DNA of 64,000 nucleotides from Tissierella pigra. GTDB lineage: Bacteria > Bacillota > Clostridia > Tissierellales > Tissierellaceae. Shown here in pieces: positions 35,595 through 44,718 of the stretch; position 1 is the first letter of the stretch, and each line of letters begins with the position of its first letter. The notes under the pieces were generated by a model that had not been told where the DNA came from, ran no database searches, and was given only the letters and a program-made list of their open reading frames with translations. Made by a program: the position numbers and the translations under genes. The DNA lies in NCBI RefSeq assembly GCF_009695605.1, contig NZ_VUNQ01000001.1:169100-233099 (forward strand). The letters run 5' to 3'.

Positions 35595-35751
35595 GAATCA
35601 ATCCTCCCATAACAAGCAGCCCTATTCCTATGAATATTAGTAGAACCTCTATGGGTATAAATTTTATAATAATCAATAGTCCTAAAACCGCCAAAGTTAT
35701 GCCTACTATTTTTTTCATTCTTCTAATATATTTATAACAAAACCATTTCAT
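35581..35751 (-). CDS. Small two-segment membrane protein, unknown
   Basis: A 56-residue frame read by hand: MKWFCYKYIRRMKKIVGITL, then AVLGLLIIIKF, IPIEVLLIFIG and IGLLVMGGLIL. A basic amphipathic start is followed by two short hydrophobic helices separated by KFIPIE. The ATG at 35749-35751 has AGGGGTG 5 nt upstream, and the gene ends exactly at the bidirectional terminator. It lies where Bacillus has spoVM (between rpmB and thiN), but the sequence is not SpoVM and is longer. Function unknown. Confidence 0.65.
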   Translation of the reverse strand: MKWFCYKYIRRMKKIVGITLAVLGLLIIIKFIPIEVLLIFIGIGLLVMGGLILKIK

Positions 35752-35833
35752 AAGAACACCCCTAAGTACTTTGATATATTCTATTCATGTACTTAATAAA
35801 TAGTTACAAAAACTTCAAGGATACATCCTATGT

Positions 35834-36469
35834 TTAATCTTTTGATATAAATATTAGCGCTTTTCCCTTATGGATTTTAACTATCCCAATATCTTCAACG
35901 ATTTTATTGCTAATCCCAAGGGTGGAACCAAAAGGAATAAGTTTATTATCCAAGTTATAGAAAAATCCTTTTAAAGATACGATTATTCCAGTATTTGATA
36001 TAGGTATAACAGAAGTATAATGGCCTTCTAAGTGTTCTATTTCCAGATAGTTATCTGTTAAATAAATTATATTGTTATCATCTACTATATTTGCCTTAAT
36101 TCCTCTATTATATAAGGTATCAAGTAACAATATACTTGCCATTGTATGGTCTTGTCTCGTTCCTGTTACTCCCATAAGTACGATTTCATCACATCCTCTA
36201 TCTATTAAATACTCCATAGCTAATTCTGTATCTGTTGAATCCTTAATAGATGAATACTTTTCAATGGGAATGTTTTTATTTACTATATATTCTAAAGTTA
36301 ACTTACTTATTGAGTCCAAGTCTCCTAAAATCACATTTGGCAGCTTATTTATTTTCATCAGATGTTCCATGCCTCCATCTGCACATATAATATAATCCAC
36401 TTCATTTATTATTTCTTTTAACCTATTATAATTAGTAATGGTTCCACTTGAAACTATTAATCCCTTCAT
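35834..36469 (-). CDS. thiN: Thiamine pyrophosphokinase
   Basis: 211 residues. GLIVSSGTI at the start, IICADGGMEHLMKI, then VILGDLDSI and KDSTDTELAMEYLI are the thiamine pyrophosphokinase motifs, the acidic residues binding magnesium and ATP. It makes TPP from thiamine. It follows the thiamine transporter thiT by 16 nt, so uptake and activation are co-expressed under the TPP riboswitch. Confidence 0.96.
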   Translation of the reverse strand: MKGLIVSSGTITNYNRLKEIINEVDYIICADGGMEHLMKINKLPNVILGDLDSISKLTLEYIVNKNIPIEKYSSIKDSTDTELAMEYLIDRGCDEIVLMGVTGTRQDHTMASILLLDTLYNRGIKANIVDDNNIIYLTDNYLEIEHLEGHYTSVIPISNTGIIVSLKGFFYNLDNKLIPFGSTLGISNKIVEDIGIVKIHKGKALIFISKD

Positions 36470-36485
36470 ACTGCACTTCCTTTTG

Positions 36486-37034
36486 TTATTTTGCTTTTAT
36501 TGCTTTTTCTAAAGGTTTCCATATAATCGCAATTACTATATAAGAAATAATTAACTCAGGTAAAAGATAGTAAGCGTTATACTGTATTGAATAAATCCAA
36601 GGGTTTAAGTCACCTGCATATTCAGCAAAGAATATTACACCTGATAAAACATGGGATAACATTCTACCCAATATTCCCATAAGGACACCTAGAAAAACCC
36701 ATATATACCCTTTAAATGATTCCTTCTCATTTATATAATATGCAATTCCTGCTAATCCTAATAACCCAAAAGCTAAAGGATAGTCTAAAATAAATTGTAA
36801 AGGATGATAAAAATAAGGTTTTAGTATAAATTGTAATATTCCATAAACACCACCTACGGTTACTCCTGGTAATATACCCCAACGAATTGCAAATAACATT
36901 ATTGGAATCATACTCCCAGCAGTTACTGAACCACCCATCGGTGCTTCATATACCTTAATATAACTTAGTATGGTTGCTAATGCAATCATCATACCACCTT
37001 CTGTCAACATCTTTACACTCCATCTTTTTTGCAT
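36486..37034 (-). CDS. thiT: Thiamine ECF transporter S component ThiT
   Basis: 182 residues with six predicted membrane segments. The motif GGMMIALATILSYIKV near the N-terminus and PLAFGLLGLAG are typical of ThiT. S components bind thiamine and use shared EcfA/A'/T modules encoded elsewhere. AAAGGAGG precedes the ATG. Controlled by the TPP riboswitch just upstream. Confidence 0.95.
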   Translation of the reverse strand: MQKRWSVKMLTEGGMMIALATILSYIKVYEAPMGGSVTAGSMIPIMLFAIRWGILPGVTVGGVYGILQFILKPYFYHPLQFILDYPLAFGLLGLAGIAYYINEKESFKGYIWVFLGVLMGILGRMLSHVLSGVIFFAEYAGDLNPWIYSIQYNAYYLLPELIISYIVIAIIWKPLEKAIKAK

Positions 37035-37040
37035 TAAAAT

Positions 37041-37095
37041 TCCTCCTTTAAATAAATAGACCCATTGCCAACAATAGGTAATGGGTATTTAAAGG
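37041..37095 (-). promoter_or_regulatory. thiT: Expression platform of the TPP riboswitch
   Basis: CCTTTAAATA (minus strand, 37086-37095) is the exact complement of TATTTAAAGG (37045-37054), which overlaps the thiT ribosome site. Between them CCCATT...AATGGG (37061-37085) makes an inner hairpin. No T-run follows, so control is probably at translation initiation. Confidence 0.6.
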
Positions 37096-37100
37096 CTAAT

Positions 37101-37187
37101 ACACACTTCCCTACGCTGGCATTATCCAGGTCAGGTCATAAGGGTCGGGATAAATCCGCTCTCAGCCTTTTGGCTCCCCTAGTGCTA
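37101..37187 (-). ncRNA. TPP (THI-box) riboswitch
   Basis: The minus strand shows the canonical elements in order: GGGGAGCC, GGCTGAGAG, GACCCTTATGACCTG, CCTGGATAATGCCAGC and GTAGGGAAGTG, closed by a P1 stem GCACT/AGTGT. Upstream of thiT-thiN, it would shut down thiamine uptake and activation when TPP is plentiful. Confidence 0.95.
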
Positions 37188-37211
37188 AAATTTTTCTATT
37201 CAATTGATTAC

Positions 37212-37239
37212 ATTATATCATAGAATATAATTTTTACAA
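37212..37239 (-). promoter_or_regulatory. Promoter of thiT-thiN
   Basis: Minus-strand TTGTAA (37234-37239), 16 nt, TATAAT (37212-37217). The -35 box overlaps the rpe stop codon, and transcription would start about 20 nt before the aptamer. Confidence 0.75.
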
Positions 37240-37881
37240 CTCTTTAAATTCTTTAGTTCGCTTTTCTACGTCTTCAGCTCCAAATATGTCAGAACCAGCT
37301 ACTAATAAGTCAGCTCCACAATCTAGGATTTCCCTGGCATTGCCAAGCTTTACTCCCCCGTCAACTTGAATTATAATATCTAGACCTTTATTATCAATAA
37401 TTTGTCTTAGTTTTCTTATTTTATCTTTCATTGCTTCAATAAAAGATTGACCACCAAATCCAGGATTTACAGTCATAATAAGTACTAAGTCTATATCATC
37501 TAAAATATACTCTATATTCTCTAATGGAGTAGCAGGATTCAACGAAACACCTGCCATAACACCATAAGATTTTATCTCCTGTATAGTTCTATGAAGATGA
37601 ATAGTTGCCTCTTCATGCACTGTAATTAAATCTGCTCCTGCATCTACAAAGTCTTTAATATATCTTTCAGGTCTATCTATCATTAAATGTACATCAAAGG
37701 GAAGTTTAGTTACCTTTCTCAAGCTTTTTATAACTGGAGGTCCAAAGGTAATATTGGGAACATAGATTCCATCCATTACATCTAGGTGAAGATAGTCTGC
37801 ACCACCATTTTCTACTTTTTCTATATCTTCTTTTAAATTAGCAAAATCTGCTGAAAGTAACGAAGGTGCGATTTTAGCCAT
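37234..37881 (-). CDS. rpe: Ribulose-phosphate 3-epimerase
   Basis: 215 residues, TIM barrel. KIAPSLLSADFANL, the metal-ligand motif LHLDVMDGIYVPNITFG, PFDVHLMI, VNPGFGGQSFI and QVDGGV are all present. Interconverts ribulose-5-P and xylulose-5-P. It lies 2 nt after rsgA in the prpC-prkC-rsgA-rpe order typical of Firmicutes. Confidence 0.97.
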   Translation of the reverse strand: MAKIAPSLLSADFANLKEDIEKVENGGADYLHLDVMDGIYVPNITFGPPVIKSLRKVTKLPFDVHLMIDRPERYIKDFVDAGADLITVHEEATIHLHRTIQEIKSYGVMAGVSLNPATPLENIEYILDDIDLVLIMTVNPGFGGQSFIEAMKDKIRKLRQIIDNKGLDIIIQVDGGVKLGNAREILDCGADLLVAGSDIFGAEDVEKRTKEFKEL

Positions 37882-37882
37882 T

Positions 37883-38758
37883 TTAGTACCTCCTTATATT
37901 TTTTATCTCTTCTAAAAAAAGCAAATAATTTTCATATCTATCTTTTGAAATATTTCCTTTTTCTACTTGATTTTTTACTTCACAATCTGGCTCATTTCCA
38001 TGTAGGCAACTAATAAATCTACACTTTTGTCCATATTCTCTTATTTCTCTAAAATATTCCCTAAGTTCAGATTCTTCTTCAATAAAATCCACATTTAAAG
38101 AGCTAAATCCAGGTGAATCTAAAACAAAGGTATTATCATCTAACTCTAATAGCTCCACATGTCTAGTAGTATGTTTACCTCTTTTAGTTTTAGCACTTAC
38201 ATCTCCAGTTTCTAGTTTGAAATTTTTGTTTACTTCATTTAAAAGTGAAGATTTGCCTGTTCCTGAAGGACCTGCAAAAACTGAAATATTGTTATTTAGT
38301 GTATCTTTTAATTCTTCTATACCAATATGATTTATTGCGCTTGTCATAATCACTTTATATCCAGCTGTCTCATATATGTTTTTAAGCCTGGATCCCTTAT
38401 CTAAATCTAAATCAGATTTATTTAGACATATGGTGACTTCCAGATTTTCATATTCTGCCATTAAAAGAAATCTGTCTAAAAGCCATGTATTAATATCTGG
38501 TTTTTTTATACTCATAACTATAATGGCTTGAGTAATATTTGCTACTGGAGGTCTTAGTAGTTGCGAATTCCTTGGATAGATTTCTTCTATATATCCTGTC
38601 TTATCTTCATCACTTATTCTAATCCTTACTTTATCTCCAATTAAAGGAGTTAGATTTTCTTCTCTGAATACTCCTCTCGCTCTACATTCAATTATATTAT
38701 CTTCTGTTTTTACATAGTAAAAACCACCGACACCTTTTACTATTATTCCCTTTAGCAT
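37883..38758 (-). CDS. rsgA: Ribosome small-subunit GTPase RsgA
   Basis: 291 residues. N-terminal OB domain, circularly permuted GTPase (NKSDL first, then GPSGTGKSSLLNEV, then DSPGFSSL) and a C-terminal zinc site (CRFISCLHGNEPDCEV). It checks maturation of the 30S decoding centre. Ribosome site AGGAGGAG. In operon with prkC and rpe. Confidence 0.97.
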   Translation of the reverse strand: MLKGIIVKGVGGFYYVKTEDNIIECRARGVFREENLTPLIGDKVRIRISDEDKTGYIEEIYPRNSQLLRPPVANITQAIIVMSIKKPDINTWLLDRFLLMAEYENLEVTICLNKSDLDLDKGSRLKNIYETAGYKVIMTSAINHIGIEELKDTLNNNISVFAGPSGTGKSSLLNEVNKNFKLETGDVSAKTKRGKHTTRHVELLELDDNTFVLDSPGFSSLNVDFIEEESELREYFREIREYGQKCRFISCLHGNEPDCEVKNQVEKGNISKDRYENYLLFLEEIKNIRRY

Positions 38759-38767
38759 AAACTCCTC

Positions 38768-40729
38768 CTATTCATTTTTAGGAATGGTATCTTGATACAT
38801 ATCATCATAGTATACTTCAAACTGAGAACCTTTTTTCCCTTGAAGGGTTAGAGTAACTATACCTTCATCTGCTTTATATGTTTTTTCATGAACAATTTTA
38901 CTAATTCCTTCTTGAATTCTTATGATTTTTATCCTAGTTTCCTCTCTATCTTGATGGAGAGTCAAGGTAAATGTTATTGGACTTTCTTTATTTCCTGATT
39001 CATTGTTATCATCATTATCACCATTATCATTATCTGTATCACCAATTGGACCACTGCTTACATATAAATCTACAGCTGTTTTAGTCTCTAAAGTCGTTCC
39101 TTGATTGTAACTTTGCCAAATAACTATTCCCTTTTCTAAATTATCATTTGGCTCTTCTCTTACTTCTCCTACTACAAGACCTAGCTTGACTATATCTTTC
39201 TTTACTTCTTCAATGTTTTTTCCTGTGTATTTTGGCATAATTACAGATTTGACTTCTTCACCTTGACTTATTATTAAGGTAATTCTAGTACCTGTTTCTA
39301 CACTTTCTCCACTATTTGGTTCTTGTCTAATTACTGTATTTTCAGGCACTGTATCTGAATTCTCATATTGTAAATCTACTTTCAGTCCCTCATCATTTAA
39401 CATTGATTCTGCTTCTGCTAAAGGTTTATTTACTACATTAGGAACCTTCACTAAATTATCTCCTTCACTTATGGTTACTTCTATAGGATAATCTTTTTTT
39501 ACCTTTGAATCTGGATCTTCATTTTGAGAGATTACTTCTCCAGCTTTAAATTCACTGTTTTTAACTCTTGCAACTACTTTAAACTGTAATCCTAAGTCTT
39601 CAACTTCTTTTTTAGCAACTTCTTCTTGTTTACCTCGTAAATCTGGAACAGTAATTAAATCCCCTGCAACAAAGAAATTCTTTAATCTGAAGTAACCAAA
39701 AAATATAGATGTAGCCAATAAAAATGCCAACAATATACCTAAGAATACCATTTTACCACCACTGTCTTTTTTCTTAGGTTTTTTTACTTGTTTTATATCT
39801 TTGGTTTTTTTCATAGTATCAACATCCTCTACATTAATTGCTGGAATTATTTTAGTATGAGAATCATAATTATTTGTATCTTCCATGCTAAAATCTCCAA
39901 TATTATCTTCTACTCTTTTAATATCTTTTATTAACTCTGTAATATTACTATACCTATCGGCTTGTCTTTTTTGAACACATTTTAAGATTATATTTTCAAA
40001 GGTTACTGGTATACTGCTATTTAATTCTCTAGGCGGCTTAATGTCCTCTTGAACGTGCTTTAAAGCAACTGTAATTGGACTTTCTCCTTGATATGGAAGT
40101 TGACCTGTAACCATTTCATACATAACTATTCCAAGAGAGTATATATCTGACTTTTCATCTGTATATCCGCCTCTTGCCTGTTCTGGAGAAAAGTAATGAA
40201 CCGAACCCAATACATTAGATGTAGTTGTTACTGTAGAATTTGTCACCGCTCTTGCTATACCAAAGTCTGTAACTTTAACCCTATTATCTTCTGTAATCAT
40301 AATATTATGAGGTTTTATATCTCTATGGACTATCCCATTTTTATGAGCATTTTCTAAAGCTCCTGCAATCTGATATGAATATTCTAATGTATTTTCAATG
40401 GATAGTTTGTTTTTCTCTTTTATAATTTCCTTCAATGTCTTACCTTTTATATATTCCATGACTATATAATAAATTTGATTATTTCCGTCATTCTCTACTC
40501 CTACATCATAGATATTTACTATATTAGGATGAGAGAGACTAGCAGCCGCCTGAGACTCTCTTCTAAACTTTCTTACAAATTCATCATCATTTACAAATTC
40601 ATCTTTTAAAACTTTTATGGCTACAAATCTATCTAGAAGCTGACATTTTGCCTTATATACTAAGGCCATTCCTCCGCCTCCAATTTGCTCCAATATTTCA
40701 TATCTACCACTTAAAATCTTGCCTATCAT
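38768..40729 (-). CDS. prkC: Membrane Ser/Thr protein kinase with PASTA domains (PrkC)
   Basis: 653 residues. The Hanks-type kinase domain spans about 10-270: IGGGGMALVYKA loop, Lys39, HRDIKPHN with Asp137, DFGIA at 155, SPEQARG. A single membrane helix is near 327-348. Three PASTA repeats follow (about 357-423, 424-491, 492-560), then an Asn/Asp-rich linker and an extra C-terminal beta domain of about 70 residues. The PASTA part senses cell-wall fragments outside the cell. Partner phosphatase PrpC lies immediately upstream. Confidence 0.97.
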   Translation of the reverse strand: MIGKILSGRYEILEQIGGGGMALVYKAKCQLLDRFVAIKVLKDEFVNDDEFVRKFRRESQAAASLSHPNIVNIYDVGVENDGNNQIYYIVMEYIKGKTLKEIIKEKNKLSIENTLEYSYQIAGALENAHKNGIVHRDIKPHNIMITEDNRVKVTDFGIARAVTNSTVTTTSNVLGSVHYFSPEQARGGYTDEKSDIYSLGIVMYEMVTGQLPYQGESPITVALKHVQEDIKPPRELNSSIPVTFENIILKCVQKRQADRYSNITELIKDIKRVEDNIGDFSMEDTNNYDSHTKIIPAINVEDVDTMKKTKDIKQVKKPKKKDSGGKMVFLGILLAFLLATSIFFGYFRLKNFFVAGDLITVPDLRGKQEEVAKKEVEDLGLQFKVVARVKNSEFKAGEVISQNEDPDSKVKKDYPIEVTISEGDNLVKVPNVVNKPLAEAESMLNDEGLKVDLQYENSDTVPENTVIRQEPNSGESVETGTRITLIISQGEEVKSVIMPKYTGKNIEEVKKDIVKLGLVVGEVREEPNDNLEKGIVIWQSYNQGTTLETKTAVDLYVSSGPIGDTDNDNGDNDDNNESGNKESPITFTLTLHQDREETRIKIIRIQEGISKIVHEKTYKADEGIVTLTLQGKKGSQFEVYYDDMYQDTIPKNE

Positions 40730-40742
40730 CTTTTCACCTCAT

Positions 40743-41474
40743 CTAATTAAATTTAATAGCTAACACAGTGATATTGTCAAGACCACCTCTGTTATTAGCC
40801 ATAGTTGCTAAAGTATCACAGGCTTTTTGAATATCTTTCTCTTCTATAAAAACATCTTTTATTTCAAATTCTTTTAACATATTGAAAAGTCCATCACTGC
40901 ATAATATTAAAATATCGTCTTTAGTATATTCTTTAATTATTAAATCCATCTCTATAATACTGCTAGTCCCAACAGCTCTAGTTATCATATTTCTCTTAGG
41001 ATGTGTCTTTGCTTCTTCTTTTGTTATACTTCCAGTTTTTAAAAGTTCATTTACAAAAGAATGGTCTTCTGTTATTTGTAGCATCTCTCTGTCTCTTATT
41101 AAATAAGCTCTGCTGTCACCAACATGACCTATACATATCTTTTCATTAAATATATATGATAAAGTTATGGTTGTCCCCATTCCTTTATATTTTTCATTTT
41201 CCAAAGATTTAAGATATATCTTCGTATTTGCCTCTTCTATAAGTTTTTTTATTAATTTAATTACCATATTTTCATCTTTTAATTCGTCTTTAGACTCTAA
41301 AAATCTTTTTTCAATAATATTCATTGCCATACCACTTGCAACTTCTCCAGCGTTATGTCCACCCATGCCATCTGCTACCATGTATAAAGGAAATGATAAA
41401 TCTCCTGAAACATAATAAGCATCTTGATTGTTTTCTCTTACTCTTCCCACATCGGAAATAGCTCCAATGACCAT
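40743..41474 (-). CDS. prpC: PP2C-type protein phosphatase PrpC/Stp
   Basis: 243 residues. Metal-binding motifs of bacterial PP2C are complete: SDVGRVRENNQDAYYV, VADGMGGHNAGEVAS, GHVGDSRAYLIRD, CSDGLFNML and DNITVLAIK. It reverses PrkC phosphorylation. 13 nt before prkC and 12 nt after rlmN. Confidence 0.97.
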   Translation of the reverse strand: MVIGAISDVGRVRENNQDAYYVSGDLSFPLYMVADGMGGHNAGEVASGMAMNIIEKRFLESKDELKDENMVIKLIKKLIEEANTKIYLKSLENEKYKGMGTTITLSYIFNEKICIGHVGDSRAYLIRDREMLQITEDHSFVNELLKTGSITKEEAKTHPKRNMITRAVGTSSIIEMDLIIKEYTKDDILILCSDGLFNMLKEFEIKDVFIEEKDIQKACDTLATMANNRGGLDNITVLAIKFN

Positions 41475-41486
41475 AATACCACCCCA

Positions 41487-42539
41487 TTAAACTCTTTTAT
41501 TGTTAATATCCTCAGTAACAGCACGTCTCAACTGCCCACAAGAGGCACTAATATCTCCACCCATTTCCCTTCTAATAGTTACATTAATATTAGCTTTATT
41601 TAACTCTTTCTTAACTCTCTCTATATTATCTCTATTTGATCTATCCTTTCTAAACTCTTTAATTGGGTTTAAAGGAATCAGATTAATATGACATTTTAAT
41701 CCTTTTAAAATTCTTTTTAACTCACTTATATCTTCATCTCTATCGTTTATATTTTGAATCAATGTATATTCAAAAGTAATTCTTCTATTAGTAGTTTCTG
41801 AATAATCCCTGCAAGCTTTTATCAATTCCTCCATGGAATACTTCTTAGCTATAGGCATAATCTTTTTTCTATCTTCATCAAAAGGAGAATGTAATGATAT
41901 AGATAAAGTAATTGGTATGTCCTCCTTAGCAAGATCATATATTTTAGGAACCACTCCACAAGTTGATAGAGTAATATTTCTAAGACTGATATTATGCCCT
42001 TTCTCACTATGAATAATATTTAAAAACTTCATGACACTCTCATAATTATCCAAAGGCTCTCCACTGCCCATTAATACAATATTTGAAATATTTTTTCCCA
42101 AGTCTTCTTCCATCATGTAAATTTGATTTATCATTTCGGCTGGTGTTAAATTTCTTATTAACCCTTCCTTAGTAGATGCACAAAATGCACATCCCATTTT
42201 GCAGCCTACTTGAGTTGATATACAAGCTGTTAATCCATGGTTATATTCCATAGCAACTGACTCTATTATATTCATATCTTCTAATAAAAATAAATATTTT
42301 TTAGTATTATCAATCTGAGAAGTAAATTTTTTATATATTTCTAACTCATTGACTTTTACATTGGTCTCAAGATAATTCCTAAGTTTTTCTGGTAAAAGAT
42401 TTAAATCTTCAATTTTTATTTTTTTATTTCTATGAAAATATGAAAATATCTGTTCTCCTCTAAATGCTCTTTCTCCTATACTAACCATATAGTTCTTTAG
42501 TTCATCTAAAGTCAAACTATTAATTTCAATTTTATCCAA
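41487..42539 (-). CDS. rlmN: 23S rRNA/tRNA adenine C2-methyltransferase RlmN
   Basis: 350 residues. Radical SAM cluster CKMGCAFCAS near 112-121. The second catalytic cysteine is in ASCGQL near the C-terminus, and the SAM site is GSGEPLDNY. It methylates A2503 of 23S rRNA and A37 of tRNAs. The start is TTG at 42537-42539 with GAGGTG upstream. Confidence 0.97.
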   Translation of the reverse strand: MDKIEINSLTLDELKNYMVSIGERAFRGEQIFSYFHRNKKIKIEDLNLLPEKLRNYLETNVKVNELEIYKKFTSQIDNTKKYLFLLEDMNIIESVAMEYNHGLTACISTQVGCKMGCAFCASTKEGLIRNLTPAEMINQIYMMEEDLGKNISNIVLMGSGEPLDNYESVMKFLNIIHSEKGHNISLRNITLSTCGVVPKIYDLAKEDIPITLSISLHSPFDEDRKKIMPIAKKYSMEELIKACRDYSETTNRRITFEYTLIQNINDRDEDISELKRILKGLKCHINLIPLNPIKEFRKDRSNRDNIERVKKELNKANINVTIRREMGGDISASCGQLRRAVTEDINNKRV

Positions 42540-42595
42540 GCAATCACCTCAATCTTATCCTAATATAATATTATACATAATTCCTTAATATATAT

Positions 42596-43942
42596 CTATC
42601 TTTCTTTTGTCAATTTTGCTATATAAAATCCATCTGTATTATGAATATGAGAGAACAACTGTATATATCCATCTTTTAAAGTTTCAATATTTTCTTTATT
42701 ATGAAGTCTGTTTTCAATACTAACTAATCTAAAATTTTTATTTTCCTCCAAAAATCTATTTATTATATTGCTGTTCTCATCTTTCTCTATAGTACAAGTG
42801 CTATAGATTAAAATCCCACCTACTTTAAGGTATTCCTTTGCATTGCTTAAAATCTTATATTGAATATTTACTAACTCTTTTATATCTTCTTCTTTTCTAT
42901 TTCTTTTAATTTCTGGTTTCCTTCTAATTAGTCCTAGTCCAGAACATGGAGCATCTACCAATACATAATCTCCTACATTTATTAAGGATTCTTCCATTTT
43001 AGTTCCATCAGATATGGCAGTTTGAATAATATTAATTCCTAGTCTTTCTGCATTTTCTTCAACAAGTCTTAATTTATGTTGGTATATGTCCATACTTAAA
43101 ATTTTTCCTTTATTATTCATAATTTGCCCTAAATGTGTGGATTTTCCTCCTGGAGCACTACAAATATCTATAATAGTACTTCCTTGATTTGGATTCATAA
43201 TTTGTCCAACTAAGGTACTGCTTTCATCTTGAATAAAGAAATGACCTTGTTTAAACTCTAAAACTTCAGTTATTTTAGTTGGATTTTCAACAATCAAAGA
43301 ATCAAAAGCATATATGGAATCTCTAACTTTAAATCCATAATTATTTAAACTATTCTTTAGTTTCTCTTTATTGGTTTTCAATGTATTCACTCTTATATTT
43401 AATTCTGGTGATTCATTATTTTTCTTACATAAATCTTCAGTGAAATCTTCTCCAAATTCTTTTATCCATCTTTCTACCATCCATTTTGGATGGGAATATT
43501 TAATTGAAATGTAATCAGCTTTATTTTTCTTTTCAATTTTTATAAATTCCTCTTTGTTTCTTATTATGTTTCTTAAAATCCCATTTACAAAGCTAATAGT
43601 ACCTTTATGACCATGTTTTTTGGCTAGATTGACTGATTCATTAACTGCTGCACTTTCTGGTATTCTATCCATGAATATAAGTTGGTATATTCCCATTTTA
43701 AGTATAATAAGAATCTTTGGATGAATTTTCTTTAATTTAATCTTAGATGCTTTTGAAATAATATATTCTATATATATATCATTTTCCAACACCCCATATA
43801 CAATTTCTCTAACTAAGTTTTCTTCCATATGTATTAGATTTTCTTCATCTAAATATTTTTTTATAGATATATTTGAAAATGCCTCATTTATTAAAATATC
43901 ATATAGTATATTCAATGACACTTCTCTAGCTGATAACCCCAT
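42596..43942 (-). CDS. rsmB: 16S rRNA (cytosine(967)-C(5))-methyltransferase RsmB
   Basis: 448 residues. An N-terminal NusB-like helical domain (SAREVSLNILYDIL) precedes the RNA m5C methyltransferase with CSAPGGKSTHL, DAPCSGLGLIRRKPE and STCTIEKDEN, carrying both catalytic cysteines. AGAGGTG precedes the ATG. Situated between fmt/def and rlmN as in most Firmicutes, with a metallopeptidase gene inserted. Confidence 0.97.
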   Translation of the reverse strand: MGLSAREVSLNILYDILINEAFSNISIKKYLDEENLIHMEENLVREIVYGVLENDIYIEYIISKASKIKLKKIHPKILIILKMGIYQLIFMDRIPESAAVNESVNLAKKHGHKGTISFVNGILRNIIRNKEEFIKIEKKNKADYISIKYSHPKWMVERWIKEFGEDFTEDLCKKNNESPELNIRVNTLKTNKEKLKNSLNNYGFKVRDSIYAFDSLIVENPTKITEVLEFKQGHFFIQDESSTLVGQIMNPNQGSTIIDICSAPGGKSTHLGQIMNNKGKILSMDIYQHKLRLVEENAERLGINIIQTAISDGTKMEESLINVGDYVLVDAPCSGLGLIRRKPEIKRNRKEEDIKELVNIQYKILSNAKEYLKVGGILIYSTCTIEKDENSNIINRFLEENKNFRLVSIENRLHNKENIETLKDGYIQLFSHIHNTDGFYIAKLTKER

Positions 43943-43970
43943 ATTAACACCTCTTGTTTATATTATTATT

Positions 43971-43998
43971 CAAAAAAATGGGGGAAAGTCCCCCATAA
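43971..43998 (-). terminator. Intrinsic terminator after the zinc metallopeptidase gene
   Basis: Minus-strand ATGGGGGA/TCCCCCAT stem with a 3-nt loop followed by seven T residues. It separates the priA-def-fmt block from rsmB. Confidence 0.88.
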
Positions 43999-44000
43999 TA

Positions 44001-44699
44001 TTAATCTCTTCTTCTATTTGTCATTGCCAACAATCTAAGAAGCTCCCCAATAGCTACTAAAGTAGCAGCTACATAAGTCAATGCTGCAGCTCTTAACACT
44101 TCTTTTGCTGGTTTAATCTTATCTCTTGCCATTATTCCATTTTCCAGTTGAATTAAGGCCCTACTGCTGGCATTAAATTCTACTGGTAAAGTTATTATTT
44201 GAAAAAGCACTACAGATAAAAATAATGCAATACCAAGTTCAATGAAAAACGGAGAAATAGCAAACCCAATAATAATAAATAACCATACTAATCTTGAACT
44301 GAAATTAGCTATTGGAGCTATATTGTTCCTAAGAATAAGAGGGAAGTATCCTTCTGCATGTTGTATAGCATGACCTACCTCATGGGCAGCCACACTCATA
44401 GATGCAATACTATTTCCACTATAAATGCCACTTGATAAACGTACAACTTTTGCCCTAGGATCATAGTGGTCTGTCAATTTTCCACTTATTTGTTCTACTC
44501 TTACATCATAAAGCCCATTTCTATCTAAAATCATTCTTGCTATTTGAGAGCCAGTATATGCTGTGTCACTAGATACCCTTGAATATTTGTTAAATGCGGA
44601 ATTAATTTTTAATTGAGCATAGGAAGCAAACAACATAGCAGGAAGAACAAATATCATCCATGAACTATAGTATCCACCACCATAAATATTTCCATACAT
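44001..44699 (-). CDS. Membrane zinc metallopeptidase (YugP family)
   Basis: 232 residues. Hydrophobic N-terminus (YSSWMIFVLPAMLFASYAQ), the HExxH zinc site in AAHEVGHAIQHAEGY near residue 109, then two membrane segments (about 128-172) and a C-terminal region with YVAATLVAIGELL. Substrate unknown. The gene stands between fmt and rsmB in many Clostridia. Confidence 0.92.
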   Translation of the reverse strand: MYGNIYGGGYYSSWMIFVLPAMLFASYAQLKINSAFNKYSRVSSDTAYTGSQIARMILDRNGLYDVRVEQISGKLTDHYDPRAKVVRLSSGIYSGNSIASMSVAAHEVGHAIQHAEGYFPLILRNNIAPIANFSSRLVWLFIIIGFAISPFFIELGIALFLSVVLFQIITLPVEFNASSRALIQLENGIMARDKIKPAKEVLRAAALTYVAATLVAIGELLRLLAMTNRRRD

Positions 44700-44718
44700 T
44701 TTTATTCTCCTCTCAACT

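Noticed and set aside
35581..35751. SpoVM at the rpmB-thiN junction
   Set aside because: The position fits, but the 56-residue sequence has two hydrophobic helices and no SpoVM-like amphipathic sequence.
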